Assembly (NCBI RefSeq): GCF_044458865.1
Contig: NZ_JBITIH010000016.1
Location: 124,001-188,000 of the forward strand
Direction: 5' to 3'
DNA: 64,000 bases
Source of the DNA: Micromonospora_G sp044458865
Lineage (GTDB): Bacteria; Actinomycetota; Actinomycetes; Mycobacteriales; Micromonosporaceae
Part shown: positions 17,415 to 26,546 of the stretch, in pieces
Layout: each line of letters starts with the position of its first letter
Numbering within the stretch: position 1 is the first letter of the stretch
Program-made: the position numbers and the translations under genes
The notes under the pieces: model-generated
What the model was told of the DNA's origin: nothing
The model's database searches: none
What the model saw: the letters and a program-made list of their open reading frames with translations, nothing else

Positions 17415-18296
17415 TCAGCGCCCCGCCGCTGCCGGTGTCTCCCTTCCGGCGAGCAGTGCCCGCAGGAAGGCGAGCCCTGCCGTGGCCAGCTCGTCCTGGC
17501 TGGGCGCCAGCGGACGCCAGATCGCCGCCGCCGTCGCGATCGTACGGTTCTCCGAGGTGAACGACTCGATGCAGAGCGGTCCGGCGTACCCGACGTCGGC
17601 CAACGCGGCGACGATGCCCGGCCAGTCGAGATGGTCCGCTCCGGGTGCGCCCCGATCGTTCGCGCAGACCTGCATGTGCGCCAACCACCGGCCGGCGGCC
17701 CGCAGTGCGGCTGGCAGGTCGCGCTCCTCGATATTGAGGTGGAACGTGTCCAGCGCCAGGCCGAGGCCCGGGCTCTGCACCGCCTCCACCACCTCCAACC
17801 CCTGCTCGACCGTGTTCACCAGGCTCGTCTCGAACCTGTTCAGCGGCTCCAGAGCGAGCGTCACCTGCTGCGACGCCGCGTAGTCAGCCAGCGGACGCAG
17901 CCGCTCGACCAGCCGCCCGATCGTCAGACGACGACCGGCCGGGTCGAGCGGCCAGGTCCGGCCGACCGGGGCGTAGACCGGACCGGCGACCACCCGGGCC
18001 CCGATCCGGGCCGCCGCCCGGACACAGGCCCGCAGATAGTCGGCGGTCGTCTCGGCCACGTCCGGGTCGTCGGTCACCAGATCCCGGCCCGGTGGCATGA
18101 CCGCGCAGGTGGTGGCAGCGAGACCGAGCGAGGAAAGCAACTCCTCGGTACGCCCCGGGTCCCAGTCACCTTCCGACTCGATCGGCAACTCGATCGCGTC
18201 GAACCCCCAACCGGCGATGCGTGGGGCGAGCGCCGCGAGCCGGTCGTCGGTGAGCGGGGAGACCCAGATCCAGGTGTTGGCGCCGATGCCGTACAC
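17415..18296 (-). CDS. Sugar (phosphate) isomerase/epimerase, ketose 3-epimerase-like
   Basis: A 293-aa TIM-barrel enzyme of the xylose-isomerase-like superfamily. Seen: LALEPLNRFETSLVNT, whose first Glu is a metal ligand in D-tagatose/D-psicose 3-epimerases; LALDTFHLNIEE with the second metal ligand; HMQVCANDRGAPG; and a C-terminal CIESF with the final Glu. It probably interconverts ketoses at C3 after uptake. The start is GTG 18294-18296, because GGAAGGAG lies five bases upstream; the frame stays open for 14 further codons without a ribosome site. It is the last gene of the sugar-import operon, 59 bp after the binding-protein gene, across a hairpin. Confidence 0.82.
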   Translation of the reverse strand: MYGIGANTWIWVSPLTDDRLAALAPRIAGWGFDAIELPIESEGDWDPGRTEELLSSLGLAATTCAVMPPGRDLVTDDPDVAETTADYLRACVRAAARIGARVVAGPVYAPVGRTWPLDPAGRRLTIGRLVERLRPLADYAASQQVTLALEPLNRFETSLVNTVEQGLEVVEAVQSPGLGLALDTFHLNIEERDLPAALRAAGRWLAHMQVCANDRGAPGADHLDWPGIVAALADVGYAGPLCIESFTSENRTIATAAAIWRPLAPSQDELATAGLAFLRALLAGRETPAAAGR

Positions 18297-18314
18297 GCTC
18301 GCTCCTTCCGCAGG

Positions 18315-18348
18315 TCCGGGGCCGGCGGCGGCAACCACCGGCCCCGGA
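18315..18348 (-). promoter_or_regulatory. Intercistronic hairpin after the sugar-binding-protein gene
   Basis: Perfect 11-bp arms (18315-18325 and 18338-18348) with a 12-base loop sit between the binding-protein stop and the epimerase start. Such stems protect the 3' end of the upstream message or attenuate read-through, giving more binding protein than downstream product. Confidence 0.6.
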
Positions 18349-18355
18349 GGATCAG

Positions 18356-19549
18356 CTACTTACCGCCCCAGACCCCGGGGAAGCCGGGCATCTTCTCGCA
18401 GCCACAGAGCGCGTAGTGCAGCGGCGGCATGTCCGGCAGCACGTACTGCGCCAGGTTGGCGTCGGTGATGGTCGGCTGCGGCAGCACCCACTCCTTCGGC
18501 ACCTGCTTGCCGGCGAGGATGTCCACCGCCGCGATGACTGGCGTACGCCACTGGTACGTGGGGTACGTGGCCGCGATCGCGGTCAGTTTCTTCTCCTGCC
18601 AGACCTTCAGGAAGTCCTGCTGGTCCTCGCCGTTGATCGGCGGAATCTCCGCGCCGGCGTCCTCGAACGCCTCGATCGCCGCGACCGAGGTGGCTCCGGC
18701 GTCCATCCAGACCCCGTCGATCGAGCCGAACCGTTCGATGTAGTCGTTGACGATCGTCTTGACCTTGGCCGCGTCACCGTCGGTGAACTCGACCCCGACC
18801 ACGTTGGCGCCGGCCTGGTCGAAGATCACCTTCGCCGCCGACCAGCGGGTCTCCAACACGTCCACGCCGGGCAGGATGCGCAGAGCGAGGATCTTGCCGC
18901 CCTTCTTGACCTTATCCACCAGGAACTCGGCGGCGGTCGCACCGAAGGCGTAGCCACCGATCGGGTGGATGAAGGTGGTGGCGCACTCGGTCTCCACACC
19001 CCGGTCGAAGACCACCACCGGCAGGCCGGCCGTGCACGCCTTCTCCACCGCCGGGGTGAGTGCCTTCGTGGTGTTCGGCGAGACGATCAACGCGCTGCAC
19101 TTGTTGCCGGCGATCAGCCCTTCGATGTCGCTGATCTGCTTCTCGTCCTTGCCCTCGGCGTCGACCGCGGTGAGCGTGACCCCCGGGTGGAGCTTCGCCT
19201 CGGCCTGCATGGTGGTCCAGCCGACCTGCCGCCACGGGTTGTTCACGGCGGCGTTGGAGAAGCAGATGTTGTGCGGACCGGGCTTGGTGAACTTCGCCGT
19301 GTCGATCATCTGCGGGGCGATCGCCTGCAACCAGGGCGAGTCAGCCGGGCCGGTGGGACTCATCTCGCGTTGCTTGACCTGCTCGTCGTAGTCGGCCTGG
19401 ACGAAGAAGGACGACTGGGCACCGGTGCCGCTGCCGGCCGGACCGCCGTCGCCCTCCCCGTCGTCGGGGGCGGTGGAGTTGCAGCCGGCGAGGGCCAGCA
19501 CCGCCGCCGCGCCGAGCGCGAGACGGCGCAGTGTGGTGGGGGAACGCAT
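18356..19549 (-). CDS. Sugar ABC transporter substrate-binding lipoprotein (CUT2 type)
   Basis: A 397-aa lipoprotein that delivers a sugar to the permeases encoded just upstream. Seen: a lipobox LALAGC with Cys23, an acidic/glycine linker, then a periplasmic-binding-protein fold of the RbsB type (KQISDIEGLIAGNKCSALIV, VVVFDRGVETE, VWMDAGATS). It differs from simple RbsB proteins in an extra N-terminal segment (about 50-95) and a Cys-containing C-terminal tail (LCGCEKMPGFPG). GGAAGGAG lies about nine bases before the ATG. Fourth gene of the operon, 76 bp after the second permease. The substrate is unknown; the neighbouring ketose epimerase points to a ketose or rare sugar. Confidence 0.87.
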   Translation of the reverse strand: MRSPTTLRRLALGAAAVLALAGCNSTAPDDGEGDGGPAGSGTGAQSSFFVQADYDEQVKQREMSPTGPADSPWLQAIAPQMIDTAKFTKPGPHNICFSNAAVNNPWRQVGWTTMQAEAKLHPGVTLTAVDAEGKDEKQISDIEGLIAGNKCSALIVSPNTTKALTPAVEKACTAGLPVVVFDRGVETECATTFIHPIGGYAFGATAAEFLVDKVKKGGKILALRILPGVDVLETRWSAAKVIFDQAGANVVGVEFTDGDAAKVKTIVNDYIERFGSIDGVWMDAGATSVAAIEAFEDAGAEIPPINGEDQQDFLKVWQEKKLTAIAATYPTYQWRTPVIAAVDILAGKQVPKEWVLPQPTITDANLAQYVLPDMPPLHYALCGCEKMPGFPGVWGGK

Positions 19550-19625
19550 CGGGCCTTTCTCCTTCCGGTTCAGGGAAATGCGTGGAGCTTCCGTGAGCGG
19601 TGGAATGGCTCTGACCCGCCGATGG

Positions 19626-20636
19626 TCAGCCCGAGCGGCGCATTCTGCGTGCCGCGTACGCGGCGGCGCCGATAATGATCACGCCCTGCACCACCTGCCG
19701 GAGCGACTGGGCAAGGCCGAACTGGTTGAGTAGTGAGAAGAGGGCCTGGAGCGTGAGCGCACCGGCGATCGCCGCACCGACGCTGCCCCGGCCCCCGCCG
19801 AGCACCGCGCCGCCGAGCACGACGGCGGCGATGGCCTGGAACTCGTACCCGACACCCGCCTCGGCGGTCACACCCGTGGCGCCGCCGAGCAGGACGCCGG
19901 CTACCACCGCGCAGAGCGCGGAGATGACGAACGCGGTGGTACGGACCCGGCGTACGTCCACACCGGAAAGCGCGGCGGCACGCTGGTTGCCACCGGCGGC
20001 GTACACCTGGTGGCCGAAGCGGCTGTGGCTGAGCAACCACCAGAGTCCGACCCCGACCGCGACCAGGATCAGCACCGCGTACGGCAGCATGGTCAGGCCG
20101 AACACCCCTTCGACGCCCCGCCGGCCGAGTTCCCGGAAGTTGTCGGCGAGGGAACCGCGCGGTGCGCCGCCGGACCAGAGGAAGACCGCCCCGTTCAACA
20201 CCAGCAACATGCCCAGTGTGGCGATGAACGAGGGCACCCGCAGGCGGGTGGTGACCAGGCCGTTGACCAGCCCGACCAGGGCACCTCCGGCGAGTAGCAG
20301 CAGGAGCAGCCACCAGGTGTGGCCGGGCTCGCCGTCGGAGAGCCGCGCGGCGACCACCACCACCGCGGTCACCAACGCGCCGACGGAGAGGTCGAACTCC
20401 CCGGCGATGATCACGTAGACCTGGCCGGCGGCGAGGATCGCCAGCGGTGCCGATCGGCGCAGGAAGTTGGCGAACGGATCGGGCTCGACGAAGACCGGGT
20501 TGCGCCAGGCCAGCACCGCGATCACCACGAGCAGGATGACCCAGATCGGCGGTACGGCCCGCAGTGCGGTCCAGGCCCGCCGTCCGGCCGTGCCACCCGC
20601 CGGTACGTCCCGCGTCGCTTCCTCGGTGACGGTCAC
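19626..20636 (-). CDS. Sugar ABC transporter permease (CUT2)
   Basis: A 336-aa membrane protein of the RbsC / BPD_transp_2 family. Seen: about ten helices, IAGEFDLSVGALV (the conserved DLSVG motif), VPSFIATLGMLLV, FGHQVYAAGGNQRAAALSG (cytosolic EAA-like loop) and AVVLGGAVLGGGRGSVGA. The start is GTG 20634-20636 in a GTGA overlap with the upstream permease gene, so the pair is translationally coupled. It forms the pore with that permease. Confidence 0.88.
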   Translation of the reverse strand: MTVTEEATRDVPAGGTAGRRAWTALRAVPPIWVILLVVIAVLAWRNPVFVEPDPFANFLRRSAPLAILAAGQVYVIIAGEFDLSVGALVTAVVVVAARLSDGEPGHTWWLLLLLLAGGALVGLVNGLVTTRLRVPSFIATLGMLLVLNGAVFLWSGGAPRGSLADNFRELGRRGVEGVFGLTMLPYAVLILVAVGVGLWWLLSHSRFGHQVYAAGGNQRAAALSGVDVRRVRTTAFVISALCAVVAGVLLGGATGVTAEAGVGYEFQAIAAVVLGGAVLGGGRGSVGAAIAGALTLQALFSLLNQFGLAQSLRQVVQGVIIIGAAAYAARRMRRSG

Positions 20637-21637
20637 AGCCCCGCCTCGTCCCGCCGGGTGCGCCTCGCGTAGAGCGCCACCGCCCCGACGATGATCACGC
20701 CCCGGATGAGGGTCTTGAGGAAGGCGTTCACCTCGTACTGGTTGAACACCTGGTCGATGACGGCCAGGATCAGCACCCCGGCGAGGGTGCCGGCGACCGT
20801 ACCCCGACCACCGGCGAGTGCCGTACCGCCGACCACCGCCGCGGCGATCGACTCCAGGTCGTAGCCGCCGTCGGTGCCGACCCACGGAGCGCCCGAGCGC
20901 AGCCGGCTGACCAGGAACAGCCCCGTCAGTACGGCGGTGACGCTGCACAGGACGTGTGCGGTGACGATGACCCGGGCGGACCGGACCCCGGAGAGCCGGG
21001 CCACCTCCTCGCTGCCGCCGACCGCGTAGAGGTGGTATCCGAACCGGGTGTGTCGTAGCACCCACCAGGCGCAGCCGACGACCGCGAGCAGCAGGATCAC
21101 CGACACCGGCACCGGGCCGACCGCGTTGTAGCCCAGGCCCTGGAAGGCACGCGGGACGGAGCCGCTGAAGTTGGTGAAGAGCGCGTTGAGGACCCCGCTG
21201 ATCACCAGCGAGGTGCCCAGGGTGGCGATGAACGCGTTCACTCTCAGCCCGGTGATGACCAGCCCGTTGACCAGGCCGATCACGATGCCGAGGGCGAGTG
21301 TGACCAGCACCCCGAGCAGCATCCGGTCCGGGTCGCCCTGCATCACGAAGGAGGCGACGACCGCGGTCATGCCGACGGTGTACGCCACCGACAGGTCCAG
21401 CGAGCCGCCGATCAGGACGATGGTCTGGCCGACCGCGACCAGTCCGAGCGCCACCGACCGGACGGCCAGGTTCTGGAGGTTGCTGACCGTCATGAACGCG
21501 CCGCCGTCGAGTTCGACCAGCAGCCAGGCGACGGCGAAGACCCCGCCGAGGACGAACCAGACCGGGGCGCTGGCGAAGCCGCCCCGCAGCAGCGGACCGG
21601 TCCGGTCGAGCGTGGGGGAGAGGGTCCGCGCGGTCAT
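20633..21637 (-). CDS. Sugar ABC transporter permease (CUT2)
   Basis: A 334-aa partner of the preceding permease with the same motifs: IGGSLDLSVAYTVG, NAFIATLGTSLVISG, YHLYAVGGSEEVARLSG and VVGGTALAGGRGTVAG. Its ATG overlaps the stop codon of the ATPase gene by four bases. Two different RbsC-type permeases in one operon suggest a heterodimeric pore. Confidence 0.88.
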   Translation of the reverse strand: MTARTLSPTLDRTGPLLRGGFASAPVWFVLGGVFAVAWLLVELDGGAFMTVSNLQNLAVRSVALGLVAVGQTIVLIGGSLDLSVAYTVGMTAVVASFVMQGDPDRMLLGVLVTLALGIVIGLVNGLVITGLRVNAFIATLGTSLVISGVLNALFTNFSGSVPRAFQGLGYNAVGPVPVSVILLLAVVGCAWWVLRHTRFGYHLYAVGGSEEVARLSGVRSARVIVTAHVLCSVTAVLTGLFLVSRLRSGAPWVGTDGGYDLESIAAAVVGGTALAGGRGTVAGTLAGVLILAVIDQVFNQYEVNAFLKTLIRGVIIVGAVALYARRTRRDEAGL

Positions 21638-23280
21638 CGGGCGACACCTTCCGTCGTACCGTCCTCGGGTGAGGTCCGGACGCCCGTCACGGCCGCGATC
21701 CTCGTGCCCGTCGTAGCCGCGATCCGTGCGGCGTCGGCGGCACCGGTCGGGTCGGCCTCACCGGTCGCCAGCAGCATGATGTCGGCTTCGCTGGCGCCGG
21801 CCGGCAGCGTGCCGGCGATGGTGCCCTGGCGCATCACCAGGATCCGGTCGGCCATCCCGATCACCTCCGGCAGTTCGGAGGAGATCATCAGGATCGCCAC
21901 GCCCTCGGCGGCGAGTTCGCGCATCAGCTCGTGGATGCTCGCCTTGGCGCCGACGTCGATCCCCCGGGTCGGCTCGTCGAAGATCAGGACGGTCGCGCCG
22001 GTGCCGAGCCACTTGGCCAGTACCACCTTCTGCTGGTTGCCACCGGAGAGATAGCGCACCTCCCGGTGCGGCGTGCCGCCGCGTAACTGCACCCGGTCCA
22101 GCAGGTCCCTGACCCGCACCGTGGCGCGGGCGGCCCTACCACGTCCGCCGGCCGAACCCATGGCCCGGACGGCGAGCAGACTGTTGTCGCGTACGGAGAG
22201 CGGCAGCACCAGCCCCTCGGACTTGCGATCCTCGGTGAGCAGGCCGATGCCGCACCGGATCGCCTGGCGGGGAGAGCGGAGCCGGCGCTGCCGACCGTCC
22301 ACGGTCAGCGTGCCGGCCGTCAGCCGGGTCGCGCCGAAGAGCAGCTTGGCCAGCTCGGTGCGGCCCGAACCGGCCAGTCCGGCGAGGCCCACGATCTCGC
22401 CGGCCCGCAGTTCCAGGTCGAGGTCGTGCAGTGGTCCGGCTGACCCGCCGCGCAGCGCCAGCCGGACCGGACCGATCTGCTCGGCGGTGGCCCGGGGCGG
22501 GAAGTAGTGGTCGAGTTCCCGGCCGACCATGAGCCGTACGAGTTGCCGTGGCTCGACCCGCGCGGTCTCGACCGTGGCGACCCGTCGACCGTCCTTGAGT
22601 ACGGTGATGCGGTCGGTCAGCTCGAAGATCTCCTTGAGCCGGTGCGAGATGTAGAGCACGGTCAACCCGTTGTCCCGCAGTCGGCGGACCCGGGTGAAGA
22701 GCGCGTCGACCTCGTGTGGGGAGAGCGCGGCGGTGGGCTCGTCGAGCACCAGGATCCGGGGCTCGAAGGAGAGCGCCTTGGCGATCTCGACGAGTTGCTG
22801 CTGTGCCACCGGTAGCTGTCCGACCGTGGCGCGGGGGGCGATGACGTCGGCTGCGCCGAGGCTGGCGAGCAGTCCGGTGGCGGCGGCCTCCATCGCGCGG
22901 CGGTCGACGCCAAAGCGTCGGCGTGGCTCCCGGCCCAGCCAGATGTTCTCCGCCACGGTCCGTTCGGGCAACAGGTTGAGTTCCTGGTGCACGATGCTGA
23001 CGCCCTCGTCCAGGGCCTGTCGGGGATGGCCGAACCGGACCTCGGTGCCCTCGATCGAAATCCGGCCGCCGTCCGGCTGGTACGCGCCAACCAGGATTTT
23101 CATCAGTGTCGACTTGCCTGCGCCGTTCTCGCCCATCACCGCGTGGATCTCTCCTTGGCGGCAGTCCAGGTCGACACGATCGAGTACGGTCACTCCGAAA
23201 AACCGTTTGGTGATCCCCTGCATTCGCAGCAGGACCTGGTCCGGGGGCTCGTGGTGCTCCGTCGACCGAGCGTCCGTCAT
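21634..23280 (-). CDS. Sugar ABC transporter ATP-binding protein, double ATPase (CUT2)
   Basis: A 548-aa cytosolic ATPase with two fused ABC domains, as in RbsA/MglA. Seen: the first Walker A GENGAGKST, first Walker B ILVLDEPTAAL and ISHRL switch, then a second domain in which YLSGGNQQK and LIFDEPTRGID are intact but the Walker A is replaced by LAGSGRTE. That is normal for this family, where only the first site hydrolyses well. ATG 23278-23280 is preferred over one at 23328 because a GGGGGTGG stretch precedes it. It is first in the operon, 153 bp after the LacI gene on the same strand. Confidence 0.87.
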   Translation of the reverse strand: MTDARSTEHHEPPDQVLLRMQGITKRFFGVTVLDRVDLDCRQGEIHAVMGENGAGKSTLMKILVGAYQPDGGRISIEGTEVRFGHPRQALDEGVSIVHQELNLLPERTVAENIWLGREPRRRFGVDRRAMEAAATGLLASLGAADVIAPRATVGQLPVAQQQLVEIAKALSFEPRILVLDEPTAALSPHEVDALFTRVRRLRDNGLTVLYISHRLKEIFELTDRITVLKDGRRVATVETARVEPRQLVRLMVGRELDHYFPPRATAEQIGPVRLALRGGSAGPLHDLDLELRAGEIVGLAGLAGSGRTELAKLLFGATRLTAGTLTVDGRQRRLRSPRQAIRCGIGLLTEDRKSEGLVLPLSVRDNSLLAVRAMGSAGGRGRAARATVRVRDLLDRVQLRGGTPHREVRYLSGGNQQKVVLAKWLGTGATVLIFDEPTRGIDVGAKASIHELMRELAAEGVAILMISSELPEVIGMADRILVMRQGTIAGTLPAGASEADIMLLATGEADPTGAADAARIAATTGTRIAAVTGVRTSPEDGTTEGVAR

Positions 23281-23433
23281 CCGCGCCACCCCCGCGTCCG
23301 GCGACCCTTGGCATCGAAGACTAGGCATTCATGACGGTCATGTAAAGCGAAAGTTACGTGTCGAGCCCTAATGCTTTCGTGCACCTGACCAAAAGTTCAA
23401 ACGGTCGTCCAAAAAGGCCGTCCTCAGTGGACG
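23281..23433 (-). promoter_or_regulatory. Probable operon promoter region with a small palindrome
   Basis: This 153-bp gap between the LacI gene and the ATPase gene is AT-richer than its surroundings. It holds a 13-bp palindrome CATGACGGTCATG (23330-23342) and a spaced pair CGAAAG / CTTTCG. It is a plausible site for a promoter and a regulator, but I cannot name -35 and -10 boxes with confidence. Confidence 0.35.
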
Positions 23434-24465
23434 TCAACGCGTCGGCGGCGCGGTGCTACCCCGCTCGATCAGCGTCGGCGCCACCGCGGCCACCTCCGAC
23501 ACGGTGTCCGGACCGTCGACCGCTTCCAGCAGGCGGAGCAGGGCCGCCATGCTCCGGCGCCCCACCTCATCGAAGTCCTGTCGTACGGTGGTCAGCGGCG
23601 GGATGAGGAACTCCGCCTCGGGGATGTCGTCAAAGCCCACCACACTGATCTCCCCGGGCACCCGTACGCCCCGCTCGTGCAGGGCCCGGAGCAGGCCGAG
23701 TGCCATCTGGTCGTTGGCGGCGAAGACGGCACTCACGTCGGCCTGCCGGGCCAACGCCTGCCCGGCGGCGTAGCCGGAACGGGCACTCCAGTCGCCCCTT
23801 ATCGTCGCCGGCACCGGCCGGCCCGCGTCGTGTAGCGCGCCACGCCACCCCTCGACCCGGTCCCGGGCCTCCAACCAGTCCGGTGGACCGGCGATGTGCC
23901 ACACCGTGCGGTGTCCGAGCGCCAGCAGATGCTCCACCGCGAGTCGCGCGCCGGCGACCTGGTCGATGCCGACGACCGGGGCGCCGCCGTCCGGGCTGCC
24001 GGCGTCCACCGCCACCGCCGGCAGCCCGGCCGGCAGGCTGTACAGCGCGCCGGCCGCCTCCAGTTGCGGGGCGATGATGATGACCCCCTCCACCGACTGT
24101 TCCGCGAGCGCGTCCACGGCGGCGAGCACACCCGCGCGGTCGATTCGTTCCAGGGTGGCGATGCTGACCCAGTAACCGGCCGCCCGAGCGGCCCGCTCGA
24201 TCCCGTACAGGGTGGAGGCCGGGCCGAAGAGGGTGGTGTCGAAGCTGACCACGCCCAGCACCCGCGACCGGCGCCGGACCAGGCCACGCGCCAGGGCGTT
24301 GCGTCGGTAGTTCAGCTCGGAGATCGCCACCAGCACCCGGTCCCGGGTCTCCGGGCGTACGTTCGGGTGGTTGTTGAGCACCCGGGACACGGTCTGGTGC
24401 GACACCCCGGCGAGGCGGGCGACGTCCGCCATGACGGCCGGACGCCCGTTTCCCGGTGTCACCAC
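23434..24465 (-). CDS. LacI-family transcriptional repressor
   Basis: A 343-aa sugar-responsive repressor. Seen: an N-terminal helix-turn-helix MADVARLAGVSHQTVSRVL followed by NNHPNVRPETRDRV (hinge side), then a periplasmic-binding-protein-like domain (VEHLLALGHRTVWHIAGP, VGFDDIPEAEFLIPPLTTV). It begins 18 bp after yjfF, so it is probably co-transcribed with the YtfQRT-YjfF transporter and lies just before the second transporter operon. It may control both. The start is GTG 24463-24465, with GGGAGG five bases upstream; an ATG 11 codons later is possible. Candidate operators lie upstream of ytfQ. Confidence 0.9.
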   Translation of the reverse strand: MVTPGNGRPAVMADVARLAGVSHQTVSRVLNNHPNVRPETRDRVLVAISELNYRRNALARGLVRRRSRVLGVVSFDTTLFGPASTLYGIERAARAAGYWVSIATLERIDRAGVLAAVDALAEQSVEGVIIIAPQLEAAGALYSLPAGLPAVAVDAGSPDGGAPVVGIDQVAGARLAVEHLLALGHRTVWHIAGPPDWLEARDRVEGWRGALHDAGRPVPATIRGDWSARSGYAAGQALARQADVSAVFAANDQMALGLLRALHERGVRVPGEISVVGFDDIPEAEFLIPPLTTVRQDFDEVGRRSMAALLRLLEAVDGPDTVSEVAAVAPTLIERGSTAPPTR

Positions 24466-24483
24466 TCCCGCCTCCCGGGCCGG

Positions 24484-25500
24484 TTACGGCGCACGCCGGG
24501 AGACCGCGCGTTGCAGCAGGATGAAGGCCGCCAGCAGGACGCCGATGACGATCTTCGTCCACCAGGAACTCAGGTTGCCCTGGAAGGTGATGATCGTCTG
24601 GATCAGACCCAGCACCAGTACGCCCAGCACCGTGCCGAACAGGTAGCCCGAGCCGCCGGTGAGCAGAGTGCCGCCGATCACCACCGCGGCGATCGCGTCG
24701 AGTTCGAGGCCGGTGGCGTGCAGTCCGTAACCGGAGAGCATGTAGAAGCTGAGCAGTACGCCGCCGAGCGCCGAGCAGAACCCGCTGATGGTGTAGACCG
24801 CGATTCGGGTACGCCCCACCGGCAACCCCATCAGTAGCGCCGACTGCGGGCTGCCGCCGACCGCGTAGACGTCGCGCCCGAGCCGGGTGTACGCCAACAC
24901 GTACGCCGCGCCGAGCACCACGACCAGCGCGATCAGCACACTGGTCGAGACGAAGAACCCACCGGCGCGGAGTTTGCTCTGCGCCATCGTGGTCCAGAAC
25001 CCGTCGGTGATCGGGATCGAGTCGGTGCTGATCACGTAGCAGAGACCGCGGGCCAGGAACATACCGGCGAGCGTGGCGATGAACGGCTGGATCTCGAAGA
25101 AGTGGATGACACACCCCATGGCGAAGCCGAAGGCGGCGCCGATCAGCAGCACCAGGGGAAGCACCACCCCCGGCGGCCAGCCCCGCTGTTCGAGCAGGGA
25201 GGCCGAGATCATGGTGGTCAGCGCCACCACCGCCCCGACCGACAGGTCGATCCCGCCGGTGAGGATCACGAACGTCATGCCGACCGCGACCACCAGCAGG
25301 AACGCGTTGTCGATGAGGACGTTCAGCAGCACCTGGGTGTCGGAGAAGCCCTCGTAGTTGACCGCGCCGAGGCCGTACATCAGGGCCAGCAGGGCGAGCG
25401 TCGCCAGCACCGGCAGGTAACGCCGACGGGCGTCGAGCAGGCGGGGCAGGGCGGCACCGGTGGTGCGCGTACCTGTCTTCGTGTCGCCGAGGTCGATCAT
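24484..25500 (-). CDS. yjfF: Galactofuranose-type ABC transporter permease YjfF
   Basis: A 338-aa membrane protein of the CUT2 permease family. Seen: GMTFVILTGGIDLSVGAVV, IQPFIATLAGMFLARGLCY, GRDVYAVGGSPQSALLMGLP and VIGGTLLTGGSGYLFGT. The MFLARGLCYVIS segment and its place after ytfT match the fourth gene of the E. coli ytfQRT-yjfF set, which imports galactofuranose. It overlaps the ytfT stop by four bases and is followed by lacI after 18 bp. Specificity in this organism is inferred. Confidence 0.85.
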   Translation of the reverse strand: MIDLGDTKTGTRTTGAALPRLLDARRRYLPVLATLALLALMYGLGAVNYEGFSDTQVLLNVLIDNAFLLVVAVGMTFVILTGGIDLSVGAVVALTTMISASLLEQRGWPPGVVLPLVLLIGAAFGFAMGCVIHFFEIQPFIATLAGMFLARGLCYVISTDSIPITDGFWTTMAQSKLRAGGFFVSTSVLIALVVVLGAAYVLAYTRLGRDVYAVGGSPQSALLMGLPVGRTRIAVYTISGFCSALGGVLLSFYMLSGYGLHATGLELDAIAAVVIGGTLLTGGSGYLFGTVLGVLVLGLIQTIITFQGNLSSWWTKIVIGVLLAAFILLQRAVSRRAP

Positions 25501-26546
25501 GCCGGGACCTCCAGCTTCGCTGCCGGCGCGGTGGGCGCGGGCGGTTCGGGGTGCCGGCGCCGGGCGAACACCCGGTTCCGGAAGGCGGGCGACTGGGCAA
25601 GGCAGAGGACGATCACCACGACCGCCTTGAACAGCAGGGTGGTCTCGGGGGTGATGCCGATGGTGTAGATCGTGGTGTCGAGGGTCTTGATGATGACCGC
25701 ACCGAGCACCGTGCCGGCGATGGAGAACCGGCCTCCGGACAGTGCGGTGCCGCCGATGACCACGGCGAGGATCGCGTCGAGTTCGATCAGCAGCCCGGCG
25801 TTGTTGCCGTCGGCGCTGGAGACGTTCGAACTGATCATGAGGCCGGCGACTCCGGCGCAGAGCCCGCAGAAGACGTACGCGCTCACGATCAGTCGGCGCG
25901 ACCTGATGCCGGCGAGCCGGCTCGCCCGGGGGTTCCCGCCGACCGCCTCGATCAGCAGGCCCAGGGCGGTACGCCGGGTGAGCGTCACCGCGATCGCCGT
26001 CACCGCCACGGCGATCAGCACCGAGAACGGGAAGGTGAGCCAGTACCCGGCGCCGATGAGCCGGTACGGGTCCGAGTTGATGGTGATGATCTGTCCGTCG
26101 GTGATGAGCTGGGCGATGCCCCGACCGGCCACCATCAGGATCAGCGTCGCGATGATCGGCTGGATGCCGACGGCGGCGACCAGGAAGCCGTTCCAGAGTC
26201 CGAGCAGGAGCGACCCGAGCAGCGCCAGCCCGACGGCGGCGAGGACCACCGCCACGCTCTGCTGGTTGTCCTGTTCGCTGATCCGCAGGCAGGCCAGGGC
26301 TCCGGCGATCGCCACGACCGCGCCGACGGAGAGGTCGATGCCTCCGGTGGCGATGACCACCGTCATGCCGAGCGCGACCAGCACCAGGGGTGCGCTGAGC
26401 CGCAGGATGTCGATCAGGCTGCCGTAGAGGTGGCCGTCGCGGAGTTGGACGGAGAAGAAGCCCGGAGTGAAGACGAGGTTGCCCAGCAGCAGTACGGCGA
26501 GGATGGCCAACGGCCAGAAGAGGCGGTGTCGCAGCAGGTTCGTCAC
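25497..26546 (-). CDS. ytfT: Galactofuranose-type ABC transporter permease YtfT
   Basis: A 349-aa permease with about ten helices. Seen: GMTVVIATGGIDLSVGAVVA, GIQPIIATLILMVAGRGIAQ, IEAVGGNPRASRLAGI and VIGGTALSGGRFSIAGT. The IIATLILMVAGRGIAQLITDG stretch is typical of YtfT. It overlaps ytfR by four bases at its start and yjfF by four at its end, so the three are translationally coupled. Confidence 0.85.
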   Translation of the reverse strand: MTNLLRHRLFWPLAILAVLLLGNLVFTPGFFSVQLRDGHLYGSLIDILRLSAPLVLVALGMTVVIATGGIDLSVGAVVAIAGALACLRISEQDNQQSVAVVLAAVGLALLGSLLLGLWNGFLVAAVGIQPIIATLILMVAGRGIAQLITDGQIITINSDPYRLIGAGYWLTFPFSVLIAVAVTAIAVTLTRRTALGLLIEAVGGNPRASRLAGIRSRRLIVSAYVFCGLCAGVAGLMISSNVSSADGNNAGLLIELDAILAVVIGGTALSGGRFSIAGTVLGAVIIKTLDTTIYTIGITPETTLLFKAVVVIVLCLAQSPAFRNRVFARRRHPEPPAPTAPAAKLEVPA

